A stretch of DNA of 64,000 nt from an uncultured Eubacteriales bacterium. GTDB lineage: Bacteria > Bacillota > Clostridia > Christensenellales > UBA1242. A program made the translations under genes and the position numbers. Below, in pieces: positions 33,001-48,000 of the stretch. The notes under the pieces are model-generated. The model had not been told where the DNA came from and searched no databases. It worked only from the letters and a program-made list of their open reading frames with translations. The DNA lies in NCBI GenBank assembly GCA_900551855.1, contig URXM01000002.1, forward strand, positions 1 to 64,000, given 5' to 3'. Numbering within the stretch: position 1 is the stretch's first letter; each line of letters starts with the position of its first letter.

Positions 33001-36000
33001 ACTTGTCACAGTGGTTTCAGTTTCTATTTGATTTCCTTCAACATCAACATAATTTCCTTCTGTTTCACCATAATTCCCATTTAATGTTTGAAGCAAAATT
33101 CTAATCTTGAATGTTGTCATGCCCTTGCCCCAAATAGCATAGATCATGACTTCTTTACCTTCAACCAAAGTCAAGTTAGAAACTGCAGGAGTCTCATCTT
33201 TTCCGCAACGGATTTCAACTCTTTCGCCCTCATCATTCAAATAGTACCAACCAACAAACTCATATCCTACATTTGTCCAGTTGAGAGTATTGAATGCTGG
33301 CAAGTTGTATTCTTGCTCGTATTCAAATTCTCCAACTTCATAAGTTGTATCACTATCTTCAGCAAAGGCCAAGGTGACTTTGTATTTCAAAGCTTCCCAA
33401 TATGCATAAATTGTCACTTCGCTGTTTTGAACAGTTTCTCCGGCAAGATTTAATGCATAATATTTGTCTTCGCCAGTCACATAGTAAATTCCAGAATGTT
33501 GAATTTCATCTTTACTGTCAACTTCAATAGCAGTCTTTGTGTCTGCATTGAGTGACCAACCTTTAAATGTAAATCCAGTCTTTTCAAATGCAGAGCCATC
33601 AGCAAGTTCTACCAATTCGTTGTAAGAAACAACTTGATCTTCAATAGTTCCAACACTAGTATTTCCATTGTATTTGATTGTATATTTGTTAGCTTCCCAA
33701 ATGCCATACAAATCAAGTCCTTCGGTTCTGTCATAAACATCTATAACTCCACCGACTTCGTAAACAACTTTTTGTCCGCCTACGCTGTCAGACCAACCAA
33801 GCAAAGTATATCCAGTTTCAACAAACATTTCAGAAAGTTGTACATTTTCTTGCATGTATCTTACATATTGAGTTGTTGTGTCATCTCCATTCAAATTCTT
33901 ATGGTAAGTGATTGTATAAGTTTCTGTTTCGATTTCAACTTTAACTTCCAATGCATTTGTTGGCATTACAAAATTGATATAACCAAATTCATCTGCATCT
34001 TCTGCTGTAAATGTATCACTAAATTCAAACGCAGTGATAACAACTTGTTTCAAAGTATATCCAGCAAGTGTTTCAACTTTGATCTTGAAGTTTGCTGTGT
34101 ATTGAACAGAAACTGTAGTTCCGTTTGAAACAGCAACAGTCTTGTCTTCACCTTCTGTAGTGTTGTAAACAAATTCAACACTTGAGATTCCAGTAGCAAC
34201 TTCGCCACTTTCATCAGTCAAATCAAACACAACATCAAATGATGCCAAGTTGTATTCAACATTAACAACAGTCAATCCATCACCTGAAATTACAGGAGCA
34301 TCTTCTCTGATTCCGTTGTAGATATATCCTTCTCTTGCTATATCAACTTGAGCAAATCCTGCTTGAACCATTTCATCAGTGATTTCAGTATTTGTATACC
34401 CTTGAAGCTCAATTGTGTCAACCAACTCATAGCTTCCGTCAATCTTTTGAGCATAGTAATTTACCGTGTACTTTGTATCTGGATTAGCTTCCCAAACAGC
34501 GACAGCTTCCAAATCTCCAACAACATTGTATTCAAACAATTCTTGATCTTCCAAAGTCAATGTTGTTTCAGCATCAACTGTGATTGTCCAATTCTTGAAT
34601 GTGTATCCATCTCTTTCAAATTTAACAGCAGTCAAATATGAAGAAGTCATGTATACAAAGTCTTGAGTATAAGAATCTTTCTCAACACTTTCAACTTCAT
34701 CAAAATATGTTCCACCATTTCCTTTAAATGTGATGTGGTAAGTGTTTGCAGTTGTCATCAAATTGATTGAAATGTCAGAAATTGGCATTGTAAATGTACC
34801 ACTAGAAACATCAACACCTGTGCTTGAACTTTCTTGATATTTGTCAAATCTATAACCAGGATTAAGTTCAAATCCAAGAGTGATTGTTGCACCATGTTTT
34901 ACTTTTGCAGTAAATTTAGCTTCAGCATAAGACTCTTCTGAAATATAATCACTTTCTGCACTGATTGACATGATACCGATATCGCCATTTACAGTCAATG
35001 TGTACCAAATTCTCTTATAGTAAACTTTCAATACAAGAGCATCGTTTGGCAAAATGTTTCCACTAAGAACATTGTTTTCATTTTCAGCATCAAACTCAAA
35101 ACCATATTTGTCTATTGTTTCATATTCAACAAAGTCATCAGTTTTGCCTGTATATACCTTTGTGAATGTGTCATCAATTTTAAATTGTCCGTCAAGAGTT
35201 TCAAAATAATACTCAATTGTATAATCATTGTCAGTTGCTGTCCATACAGCCCAAAGTTCTGTGTCGTAATCATAAGTATAAGCATCAAATGGTAAATCAT
35301 TTGTGTCAACATAACTATAAACAACATTTCCTAAATCTGCATTTTCTTTAGAGTTTGCCCAGCCAACAAATTCATAACCAGGTTTACTCCAAGTCAATGT
35401 GTTTGCATGTTTGATTGTGTAAGCAGTATCAAACACAACATCATCTTCAGCTGTTTCTGTGTCTTCATCATTCAAGTTTCTATGATAGATGATTTGATAT
35501 GTGTTTGCAGAGCTGTTTGTTGAAATAGTAATGTTATAAGCAGGCATTTCAACAACATAAACGCCGCTTTCTGCATCATAAACAAGACTTAATACTTTTA
35601 CATCTCCGTAATAATATCCGCCTTCGCCTGCAGTCAATGTCCATTCTTCTCCGTCATCAAGGTCAACAGAGCCTTGTGCTTTTTGAGCAACAACGGTAAA
35701 TGAATCAAATGTGTATCCATTAAACATTGTCAAACTGAGATTGAATGGTGTTTCGTAGAATACTTGATAATCTTGTTCAATTCTGGTAATTGTTCCGCTG
35801 ATTGTTTCAACAGGTATAAATGATTGAACTCCAACAGAAGTATTCAATGTCAATTTATATGGAAGCCTGTTATATTTGATGTAAATAGTAGTAGCATATC
35901 CTTCTTCAGTGTCATTTCCATACTTAATAGTTACTGTACTGCTTCCAAGTTGATCTGCAAATGCAGTATAGATATAACCTTCATAAGTCTTTATTGCATT

Positions 36001-39000
36001 CAAACTCATCAAATATTCGTTTGAAACAGCAATGTCTGTTGTACCATTTTTAAAGATAACTTCTTCAATATCTGTATAACCTACAGTTACAAAATCTTTA
36101 ATTTGGTAAACGACTTTAAATCTAGTATCTGTTCTTGGAGTTGTTGTAAGAGTGACAACTGTGTTGCCATGGAATTCAAATTCATAGTATTCACCAGTTC
36201 CTACAACGCTTTCTCCAATCATAAATCCAGCAAAGTCATAACCACCTCTAAGAGTTGTTGTTGTGCCATTTTCATCTGTGTAAGTGTAATATACTCTTAC
36301 CATGCTACCATAGTTAACCAACATCTTGTCTTCGAGTTCGATCTTCTCGCCATTTACAACAACTACAGCTTTGCTAATATCAATACCAGCATCACCTTCA
36401 AGTGTTAAGTCATATCCGATTGGACGCCATACAGCATACAAATCTACATTTTCACTGTATGTTGTCATTACAAAGTTGTCTTTGTCTATATAATCAACAA
36501 CTCTATTGTCAGCATCTTCTTCAGTCAATGCCCAACCATAGAATGTGTATCCCTCTCTTGCAAACAAGTTTTCAGTCAATGTCACTGAAGCCTTATAAAC
36601 GACATCTTCTCCAGATTGTGTATAACTACTCAATCCTTCAGTTGTTGTTCCATCATTTCCATAGAATGTAATTGTATATGGTTTTGGATCTGTTGTTGCA
36701 GTCACTTCTGCATTTCCAGAGATCATCTTAAATGAACCATCTTCCAAATCTGACAAGTCAATTTCGTTGCTTGTATATTCACCAAATATATATCCAGTGT
36801 CAGAGATTTCATTGTAAAGAACAACATTTGCTTCAAATCTTACTCTATAAATGTTTTCATCAACAACACTAATATAGAAGTCTTCAACTTGTGATGTTCC
36901 TTGAGCAGAAGCTGTAAAGACAGAGATTCCATCTTCAATGCTCAAAGTCAAAGTATAATAATTTCTTGAATACAAAACAGTCACAACTGCATTTCCGTCA
37001 GCAGTAATGGTTGCAAGTATAGTTCTATCAAATGTAAATCCAGAAATTGTTGGATAAGCATTTGAAGTCAAAGCCATAACCATTTCTTCTGTCACTTGAG
37101 TATCGGTTGTTCCAAATCCCTCAAGACTTGGTTGCAATGTTTCGTTAAGCTCATAAACTTCTGCATCATCAAGAGATTCAAATTTATATTCAACGGTATA
37201 TTTTGTATTGCTATCTGCTGTCCATTTAGCAAACAATGTAGTTGCACTTGTTATCTTAACAACAGTTTCTCCTGTAATAAGACCAGCTTCATTTAGGTCA
37301 GCATTCAAATACCAACCGATGAAAGTATAACCAGTTCTTGTTGGTGTAGGAAGTCCAACAGTCAAGTTTTCTGCATCTTCAACTTCAACATAAGCTTCAG
37401 CATAAGTGCTGTCATATACAACTTTTACTGTGTTGTATGATATTTCAGCTGTAGAAGAACCTGTTTGATCGTTAAGGTCAAATGTGACATCATAAACATT
37501 TGCAGAGTATACAACTTCAACAACTTTTCCATCTACAGAATCCATAAATCCAGAAACTGTTGCTGGTGTTGGTGTGTATCCTTCAATGCTTGGTGACATT
37601 ACGCTGTATTCTGCACCATAATCTACTTCAGCTGTGTAAGTGTCAAAGTATTCTTCAGCACCTTCATACTTGTAGTTGATTGTAAGAGTATATTGATTTA
37701 CGAGCCATTTAGCTTGCAATGTCACATTTCCATAAACACCTTTGCTGATCATGTTTCCATCAAGGATTTCAAAAGAGATATCCCCATCTGTCACTTCAGA
37801 CCAGTTTCCTTCAACTTCGCTGTAAGTGTATCCAATCAAAGTGTATCCAACTTTGGTCAATTTTGTTCCATCAATCAAAGTGATATCTTCTTCAATTGTA
37901 AATGTTTGTTTATATGATCCATCCGCTTCCAAAGTCAATGAGCTATCAAATGTTCCTTCGTTTGGAAGATATGTGATTGTGTAAACTGTTGCTGTCCATT
38001 TTGCAACCAACATAACAGTCTTTCCGTCAACTGCAGTCAAATTCTTAACTGTGTCTTCATCAACATAATCATGAGAAGCACCTTCATCATCAATGTATGT
38101 CCATCCGGCAAAGTCATAACCTGTCTTTGTGAATGTTGCTTTTGTCAATTTAACTTCAGTGTCGTAAAGCACATTTTTAATGTTTGCCATTTCGCCAGTT
38201 CCACCATTGTTGTCGAAAGCAATGTTGTATGCGATAGGAGTCCATACTGCATAAAGCACTATGTTTCCACCAGCAACATCTGTCAATCTGTTTACAATTT
38301 CACCAACATGCAACAATGTTTCTGTTCCTTTTGGATCTTTTGTCCAACCAACAAATTTGTATCCCTTTACAGCAAATTGCAATTCTGTTGCAGAAGCATC
38401 TTTAAGGACGATGTCTTGAGTATATTTATAAGTCTCTGGATCAGACAATTTATCTTCAACTTCGGTTGTCACTGAAGAGTAGTTTGAATTGTAAGTCAAA
38501 GTATAAGTATTTTCAAGCCATACTGCATAAAGCACAACAGTCTTTCCATTTGTTGCTGTCAAGTTAGAAACAGTAGCGGTATCTTTGCTTATTGTCACAA
38601 TTTGAGTGTCATCAGCTTCATAACTCCAGCCATTAAATGTGTATCCTGTGAGAGTGAATTGATTTTTATTCAAAGTCAATTCGCTTCCATAAAGCACATC
38701 TGTGTGTCCTGTCATTGTGCCTTCGCCACCATTTCCGTTGTATTCAACATTGTATTTAACTGGTTTCCAAACGGCATACAAATCAAGTCCACCAATGATT
38801 TCGTAAACAAATTCTTGTTCGTCGGTATATTCAACCCCACCTTTTGGATCTGTTGACCAACCTTGGAAAATGTATCCTACATAGCTAAACAAGTTAGCAT
38901 TCAATTTTACATTTCTGTTATAAACAACATTTTGTGTCAATTCTGTAAGTTCTTCAGTTACGGCATTATCATCTTCGCCTTCTGCCTCTTCAACAACTCT

Positions 39001-42000
39001 AATATACTTACCGCCATTTCCATGGAATGTAATCACATAAGGATTGTTTGTAGCAGTTGCAGAAACACTCAAAGCCTCAACACCTACAGTGATATAGTAA
39101 GTGCCGGCATCTTCTTGCACGCCACCAGTCCATCCTGCAAATGTGTATCCTGACTTACCGTCAACTTCAACAAGTTGATAAGTAAATTCAACTCTTGCAC
39201 CATATTTAACAGAAATTGTTTCTTGAGCAGTAAATTCTTTTGAAATTGTGTAAGCGCCATCTTCACCACTTGCAGTTGCAACAACCTTGGCAATACCTTC
39301 AGTCATTGAAACAGTCAAGTTGATAGAGCTTCTCAAATAGTAAACTTTAAGAACAGCATTTCCATCTCCAGTAATGACTACACCATCTTCAAATGTTGAG
39401 TAAGTAAATCCTGTAAATGTCTTAAGATTCAAATCTTCAACACTTTCTATTACTTCATCTGTGTAGCCTTGTTTGATTTCTTCACTGTCATAAACATAAT
39501 CATTTTCAAAGTCATCGCCACCACTACTACTCATCTTTTCAAGGTAGTAATGAACTTTGAAGTTAACTTTCAATGTTGTTGCATTGATGTAAATTGTCAA
39601 GTTTTGACTTGGCATACTTGCAATCATATAACCAGTTTCTGCATCACCGGTTACGATTTCAGAAGACCAACCATCAAACTCAAAGCCTTGTCTAATCTTA
39701 TAAACAAGATTTACAGTTGCACCAAATTTTACAGAATATTGTTTTTCATTTTCAGGAACATCTTCTGTAATTTCAACAACATAAGCGTTTGTTTGTGCTG
39801 AAAGACTTTCAACACCTTTAGTTGTTTGCAATGTCAAAGTATAACTATTTCTTGTGTAATATACATTGACAATAGTAGGATCTTCAACTGATGGTTTTAC
39901 AGTCAAACCTGTTTCCATTCTGTCATAAGTAAATCCATCAAATTCTACCAATTTTTCAGAAATCATGTCATAAGTGATTTCTTTATCAACAAGTGCTGTA
40001 AATGTTTCATCAGCAACTTCTGGATCTGTGTCATAACCATCTCCAGCCAAGTTTTCAAAGTTGAATCTAACTTTATATTCATATGGCAATGCTGTTACAG
40101 TAACAACAAATGTCATATTTTCAGAAATGTTGAATGTGTATGGCAAATCATCTGCTGTCAACACGCCATCTTCACCATAAGTGATTTGAGCAAGTTCGTA
40201 TCCGTCAGAAACTTCAACAGAAATTTCAACAGAAGCATCATATTTGTATGATCCATTTCCTGAAACTGATTTAATTCCAAGACTTGGAGTCACAAATTCA
40301 ACCGTATAAGTATTTCTTGTGTAATACAATCTCAATACAAGTGAAGAATCTCCAGCAACAATTCCACTCAAAACAGTGTTTTCATTGTTGAGATCAACAG
40401 TAAATCCTTCGATTGTCAATTGTTCAATTTCAACTTCTGTTCCTGTTGTGCTTTCGATTGTCTTGCTGTATGTCTCATCAGCAGTTGTGTATCCACCTTC
40501 AAGGTTTTCCAAATAATATTCAATTCTATAGTTTGCAACACCAACAGCCCAAATTGCATAAACAACAACTTCGCCATCTCTTTCACTTGTCAAATTGAAT
40601 ACATAATATTTTGAATTAAACTTGTAGATTCCTGCTTCGGCATTTTCTCCAATCAAGTATGCAGTCAAATCTGCATAACCTTCAATGCTTGAAACGGTAT
40701 TGAAGTTTGCACTGTCTCCGTTTTCAGTTGACCAACCAAGGAAGTTGTAACCAACTTTTGTTGTTTCTCCAACAATTTCAACTGCCTTGTCATAAACAGC
40801 TGACAAGTCTTCAACAGTAGAGCCTTCGTTTGTGTCAAATACAACATTATAAGCATTTGCTTCCCAAACAGCCTTAATTGTCACTTTGCCATTTTCGATT
40901 GTTGTCAAATCGGAAACAGAAGCGCCAAGAGAATAGTTCTGTTTTTCATAAGCCCATCCAGTAAGTGTATATCCGTTTCTGCTAAATCCAGCGCCATCAC
41001 TCAAATTGATTGAAACACCATAAGTTGCAGTTTGATCAGCAATCATACCTTCTCCACCATTTGGATCATAGTGAATTGTGTATTGGTTAGCTTCAATATT
41101 TGCTCTAATAGTGATGTCACTAGCAGTTTGATACTTAAAGTTGTAAGTCAATTCAGTAGATTTTTCTACTTCATCAACAGTCCAATTCTTGAAGTGATAT
41201 CCAGCATCAACATTTGCTGTCAATGTCACATTGCTGTCAAATACAACTGTGTATTGATTTTCTGTTTCAGCAACAGGAGTTGCACCAACAACATCAACAC
41301 TTACATTGTCAACCTTGTCAACTGTAAGAGTAAATGGTTTTGCATTCCAGATTGCATAAATTGTTGTGGCAACAGTTGTGTCGCACATTTCACTGCTCAA
41401 AATTTCATCATTGCCATCAACATTTGAAGACCATTTTACAAAGTCATATCCATCTCTTGTAAATGCCAAGATGTCAGCAAATTCAACATAATCTGTGCCT
41501 TTAGCTGATGTGTAAAGGATTGAATAGTCTGAATCATATGTTGCATAAAGGGTAAGGGTTCCCTTGTTGATCAGAGTTTTCAAATCAACATTTCCGTTTG
41601 TCATAACTTCAACTGTTGCAGTTGTAGAACCATTGTTGAAGTTAGAATCATTCAAATTCAAAATTACGGCATATCTATTAGCTTCCCAAGTAGCAGTCAA
41701 TGTGTCATCGCCTACACCGAATGTGTAAACATAACCATTTTCACTTTCTTGGAGATTTCCATAGAAGTTTGCACTCTTGTTCCAGTCAGTGAATGTATAA
41801 CCTTCTCTTGCAGGTGTCAAAACTGTGTAAGTGCTTGCATAGTTTTGAGTTACTTTAAAGATTTCTTCACTGCCATTATACAAACCTTCGGCAGGATCGA
41901 TTGTCAATGTAAAGCTTCTGATTGTAGCTTGTGCAGTAAGAGTTGCATCTCCAAGACCCATTGTTACTGTTTGACTCAATGCACTTGCATCAAATCCAGT

Positions 42001-45000
42001 AAGTTCTGTTCCTGAAACTGCAAAGTTGTTCCAAGCATATCCTTTAGCAACTTCTACATCAATCTTAATGCTTGCTTCATAATAGAATTGTCCTGTAGTA
42101 AATTCAGCATCGTTGACTTTAACACTAGAAATTCCTTCTTGTTTGTTAATAGTCAAAGTATATTGATTTCTTGCAAAGTAAACATCAATTTCCAAAGTTC
42201 CGTCAGCTTTAACAATAAACTTTCCTTCAACTGTGTTGTTTGATGTTGTCTTTGTTTCTTCATAAGTAAATCCGTCTGGAGCATAAATCACATCTTTAAC
42301 AGAAACACCTGTTCCGCTCTTAACAACAGTGATTTCTCTATCGGTTGTTCCATCATTGCGTGTGACTACTTGTTTTTCATAGTTGTCACCACCAGCGGTT
42401 GTTTGTTTCCAGATATTGATTGTGTAAGCTGTATTTGTATTTTCTGTCCAAACAGCTGTCAATGTCACATTTCCATACATTCCAGCAGGGATTGAATTTT
42501 CAGAATAGATGTCTCCTTCTTTCCAATTTCCCAATGCCAAATCACTGCCTGCTGTTGTGACTTTCCAACCTGTGAATGTGTAGCCTTCTTTCTTGACTGT
42601 AGGAAGATTGATTACTACTTCTTTTGTATATGTTGTTGTGTAATCTGTTCCGGCAACACCACTGATTGTTCCACCCAATTCATCATAAGTGATTGTATAT
42701 TCGTTTGCTGTGTATGTCACAGTGATTGTTTTATCACCAGCTGGCATATTTGCATATCCAACTCTTGTTTGATCAGCTTTATAACCATAAAGAACTGGGC
42801 TGTCAATATATGCTTCAGTGTTGTATTTTACAGTAATAGATTTATCTTCAAATGCTTTTGTTCCAGCAATACCTTCAATGCTGTCTTGTGAGTAAACATA
42901 TTGAGCAGTCAAAGTATAACTATTGATTGTCCAATAAGCATAGATTTCACTTTCAGCAGTAAGAGTAAACTTGTCTGTTGCAGTGATTTCAGTTGCACTT
43001 GTTGTATCTGCATCAGCTTCAATAGCAGTTGTAAACCAACCTGCAAATGTGTGTCCTGTTCTTTTAAGAGCAAGACTTGCAAGTGTGACAGCCTTTCCAT
43101 CTGCTGTATAAAGAGTTCCATATGTTCCGTCATACTCTCCATACAATGTGATAATTCCGTCAACAACTTGTGCATCAGCATTAGCGCTAACAACATTGTC
43201 ATTTTCTGCATTTACATTCAATCTTACAACATATCTGTTTGCAGATGCTGTTGCAACCAATTGAACTGTAGAATTTGGCATTGTCATTGTTGCAGTAGCC
43301 ATTGTGTTTTCTTCTGTCAATTGCAAGCCGTTTACTTCATAACCTTCAAATCCAGTCATAGAGTAGCCAGTCTTTGCAGTTGCTGTAAGAGAAACGGTTG
43401 CATAATATTGAACAAGGTAAACTTTTGCATTTACATCGCCCTCAGCGACTTGTTCAATCAAACCTGTTCCTGTTGCACCAATGCTTGCAACACCATTTCC
43501 AGCTTCCAATGTAAGAGAGTATTCTTCTCTTGCATAGTAATAAGTGATAGATGCTTTTCCATCAGCAGTGATTGTCAATTCTTGAACAACAGGAGATTTA
43601 AATCCATCATAATTCTTTGTTGCAGGAGTTACAACACTGTCAGTTTCTCCAGTCAAATCATCTGTGTCAACCAAAGTAGTGTTTTCATCTGTAAAGTTGT
43701 CATAAACTCCAACATTTGCTTGACGATGGTAAACAGTATAAGTTGTGTTGTCGTTTGTTGTCCAATAAGCATAGATTACTGTGTCATTGTTTGCAGTTGC
43801 AAAACTTGTGCTTGCAGAAATCTTTTGTCCTGATACTGAAGATCCGAGAATAATTCTTTCTGTATAGAATCCGTTGAATGTATAACCTTCTCTTTCAACA
43901 ACAATATCATCAATGCTGTATGCAATTTCTTCTGCAGTCACAACACTGTTCAAATACATTTCAGCATAAGTTGTTCCATAAGTTACATACAATTCAACCT
44001 TTCCATTGTTTACAGTTCCTACACTGCTTGTTGCGATAGTAGAACCATTTCCAGCAACAGAATCATTGAGGTCAATAACTACTTTATATCTGTTAACTTC
44101 CCAATTTGCAGTCAATGTATCATTTCCTGCGCCGAATGTATAAGTTCCGTCAACAAATGAACCAGTTGCCTCTCCACCAGCAGTTGCTGTAAGAGTCCAA
44201 CCCTTAAATGAGTATCCAGTAAGAACTGGGTCAGAGATTGTAAGAGTATCATTGTAATTCTTTGTTATTTCAACAACTTCAGTGCTACCTTCATAGTTTC
44301 CACCAACAGGATTGATTGTCAATGTGTAGTTGTTGATTGTAGCAGTAGCCATAATAGTAAATGTATCTGTGTAGTCGCTTACTTCAACGCTGTAAACTCC
44401 ATTTTCTTCAGAAACTTCACTGATTGTAGCCTTTCCAGCTGTTACAGTAAATACAATTCCACTTCTTCCATAACCAGTGTTTGCCTTAGCATAAATTGTC
44501 AAAGTTGTGCCTGTGGCAACTTCTTGAGTTATAGAATCTTTATAATCAGTATTGTCAACACTTACTGTTGTGTTTGTTGTGTTGATGATTGCATTGTATC
44601 TGTTTGCTGTTGCAGTTACTGTGATTTCAATATCTCCAACAACCAATTCTCCGTCAATTGAGATTGTTCCGTTTTCGTAAGTGTATTCATCAGCATCAGC
44701 ATCCAAAGTTCTTTCGTTTATAACAACGGTAATTGTTGTAGGAAGTGTCCAACCAGTGTTTGCAGAAACTTCTGCTTCAAAATCAACTCCACTGGCGATT
44801 TCGTTGTTTTCTGGTCCACTTACAAGCTCTACATTAGACAAATGGTAAGTGATTGTGTTTGTTTCAGCTTTCCATTGTGCTGTCAATGTCACATTTCCAT
44901 AAGCGCCTTTGTTTACCATTGTTGTAAATTGTTCGTCCATATGGAATGATGTTTCAGTATCAACTTTTGTTACCAACCAATAAGCAAATGTAAATCCAGT

Positions 45001-48000
45001 GCGTGTTGGTTGTGCCAAGTTGATATCATTTTCAATTGTAAACTCTTGAGTTGAAGGAGAAATTTCTCCACCATTTGCATCATAAGTGATTGTATATTTG
45101 TTTGCTGTGTAGTAAACATTTTCAACAATATTATCACCGTCAATCTTGCAAGATACAGAATCTCTATCTGCTGTATAACCTATGATCACTGGAGAATCTT
45201 TTGAATAAGTTTCTTCATGTTTCAATGTGATTGAGAATGCAGATGTGATAGGTGTTGTTGTATCAACATAATAATAGTTTACTGTGAATGTATAAGACAT
45301 TCTTGCATAGTAAACATTTACTACACTTGATCCGTCACCATTGATTGTGACTGAATAATATGTTTCACCATTCAAAATACCAAAGTTAGTAAATTTAAAA
45401 CCTTTAACTGTTGGTATAGAACCTGTTTCTTCAGAACCTTTGTTTGCTTCTTCAATCATCTCACGAGTGATTACGCTTTCTGTTGGTCCATAACCAACTT
45501 TTGCGAATGTTGCAGAAAGACTTTCATCTTCAACAAATTTACCTTCAAGACTTTCAAAGAGGTAAACAATATTGAATTTTGTATTAGCATTCTTTGTTGT
45601 GCTTGCTGTCAAAACAACATCTCCAGCAGGCATCTTGAATGTGTAAGAATAAACATTTCCTTGTGTTGTCCAGCCACTTGTAATATTAGCAATCAAGTCT
45701 GGATTGCTTGAAGTAAATCCAGCAAATGTATAACCTTCATTGATTGTTGCAGAAATTGTCACTTGTTTGTCATAGTCATAAGCGCCACTTCCTTCAACAC
45801 TTGCAATTCCGTTATCTCCACTTACTTTGTTTACAGTAAGGCTGTAAGTATTTCTTGTATACCACAAACTGATTTCCAAACTTCCATCTGCAACAACAAT
45901 TACAGAGTTTCCTTTGTTTGTAGTAAATCCAGCATATTCAAATCCTGTCTTAACAACAACATAATCACTTACTGTTATAGAAGAATCTGTCAATGCTGTG
46001 TAAGTTTCACTTGATACAGATGTAAAGTTTGTATCATTCTTTTCATCACTTGAAGCATCAATTTTTTGTTCGTAAACAACAACTTTATAATTTACTTCAA
46101 CGGCTTTCCAAATTGCATACAATGTAATTTTTCCACCATTTGTTGATACCAACTTGTTTGGAGTTTCATTTGCAAGATAAGAAGTTCCGCTTCCGTTAGC
46201 TTCAGTGTTCCAAGAAACAAATGTATAACCTGTTCTTGTATAAACAGAAGTCAAATCAGCATTTTCTGTTTCATATTTAAGAGTTTGTGTTGCACTCTTT
46301 CCATCAATAAGTTCTGCACTGCCTTGATACAATCCAATATCATCATTTCCATCAAGGGTCAATGTATAAGAATTTTCTGACCAAATTGCATAAATTGTTA
46401 TAGTTCCTTGTTCAGTCAAGTTGTATGCAGAATAATTTGTTCCATCAAAGTAGATACCTTTTGTTGTAGCGTTTGCAACATTTTCAAAAGATGTAGCTTT
46501 TGGATCTGTTGACCAACCAGCAAATGTATAACCTGTTCTTGTGAATGTGTTTGCATTCAATTGAACAGCAGTGTCATAAGTAGCAACAGTGTCAGCGATT
46601 GTTCCAGAACCATTGTTTGAATTGTAAACAATTGTGTATGTGTTTTCTCCCCATACAGCATACAAATCAGAATCATCAGCGATTTCATATTTGAATGTTG
46701 CTTGGTTTTCGTAAACAATTTCAGCATCTTCGCCTTCAGTTGTGCTCCAACCCAAGAATGTATAACCAGGTTTTGTAAATGGATTTACTGGCAAAGTAAC
46801 ATTAGCATCATAAGTTGCAGAAACATCAAATGTGTCTTTTGAATCTGCTGTAAGTCCACCATTTCCATGCAATGTGATTGTGTAAAGATTTGCATTTGCT
46901 GTTGCAGTCAAAACAACTGATCTTGTTGGCATTACAAATCTTTCAGAGCTGTCAACAACGACCTTGTTATCTTCAGCACTGTCAACCCAGCCTGTAAACT
47001 CATATCCATCTGCTGTAAGAGTATGTCCAAGTTGAACATTGATGTTATACATTACATCATAAGTATTTTCTTCTTCTGCCTTGCTAATTCCTGTTCCAAC
47101 ATTTGCAGTAACTGTAGCAATTCCAACACTTGTGTTGAGTGTCAATTTGTATGTTTCACGAACATAATACAAATTGATTACAAGCATTCCATCACCATCA
47201 ATGTTGAGACTTCCATTGATTTCAGGCTCTGTGACACCTGTTCTTGTAATTGTATAGTAAGAATACTTCATTCCAGTATAAGTAATTTCACTCAAAGTAT
47301 CGATAGGAGCAAGAGTATCTGTTGTTCCTGTCTTGCCTGCAGTGTTTGTTGAAATTGAGTATTCATCAAATTCGCTGTCCAAAACAAATGTCTTGTCTGC
47401 CTTTTGAACATAATAATTTACTTGATATGCAGTGTCTGTATTTGCTGTAGCGTTTGCAGTAAGCATTACATTTCCTGCTGGCATTGTAAATGTAGCATTC
47501 TTTGAATTTGCATTTGTAATATTTACATTTGCACAACCTTCATCTTTTGTCCAATTAGCAAATGTATAACCTGCATTTTCGGTCGCAGAAAGAGTAATAG
47601 TGTCACCAAATCTAACACTATATGTGTTTCCTATATTTGTTACGGTAGCAGAACCAGTCAAACTTACACTTTCAATACCTTTGTTTGCAGAAAGTATAAC
47701 GTTGTAACTGTTTCTTGTATAGTAAAGTCTAATAATCAAGTTGCCTTCACCATTGATATTGAGAGATCCATTTGCTTCTTCACCTTCAACATCAACGATT
47801 CCAACTGTGTAGTGGTCGTAAACAAATCCTTCATAAACTGTAGAACTATACTTTGTAATGTCTACCAAAGTATCAGTTGTTCCTCTTTCGGTTTGTCTAG
47901 AGCGAAAGATTGTGTAATTATTGTCAGCAATATTTTGTTGATAATATTCAACATAATAATTTACTTCTTGAGCAGTTGCAGTGGCTGTCAAGTAAACTCC

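Noticed and set aside
42901..43833. Plus-strand open frames of 60-310 codons within the giant gene, the longest here
   Set aside because: They are the antisense of the repeat frame. Their translations are Cys/Ser/Ile/Phe-rich with no domain pattern, and they lack ribosome sites.
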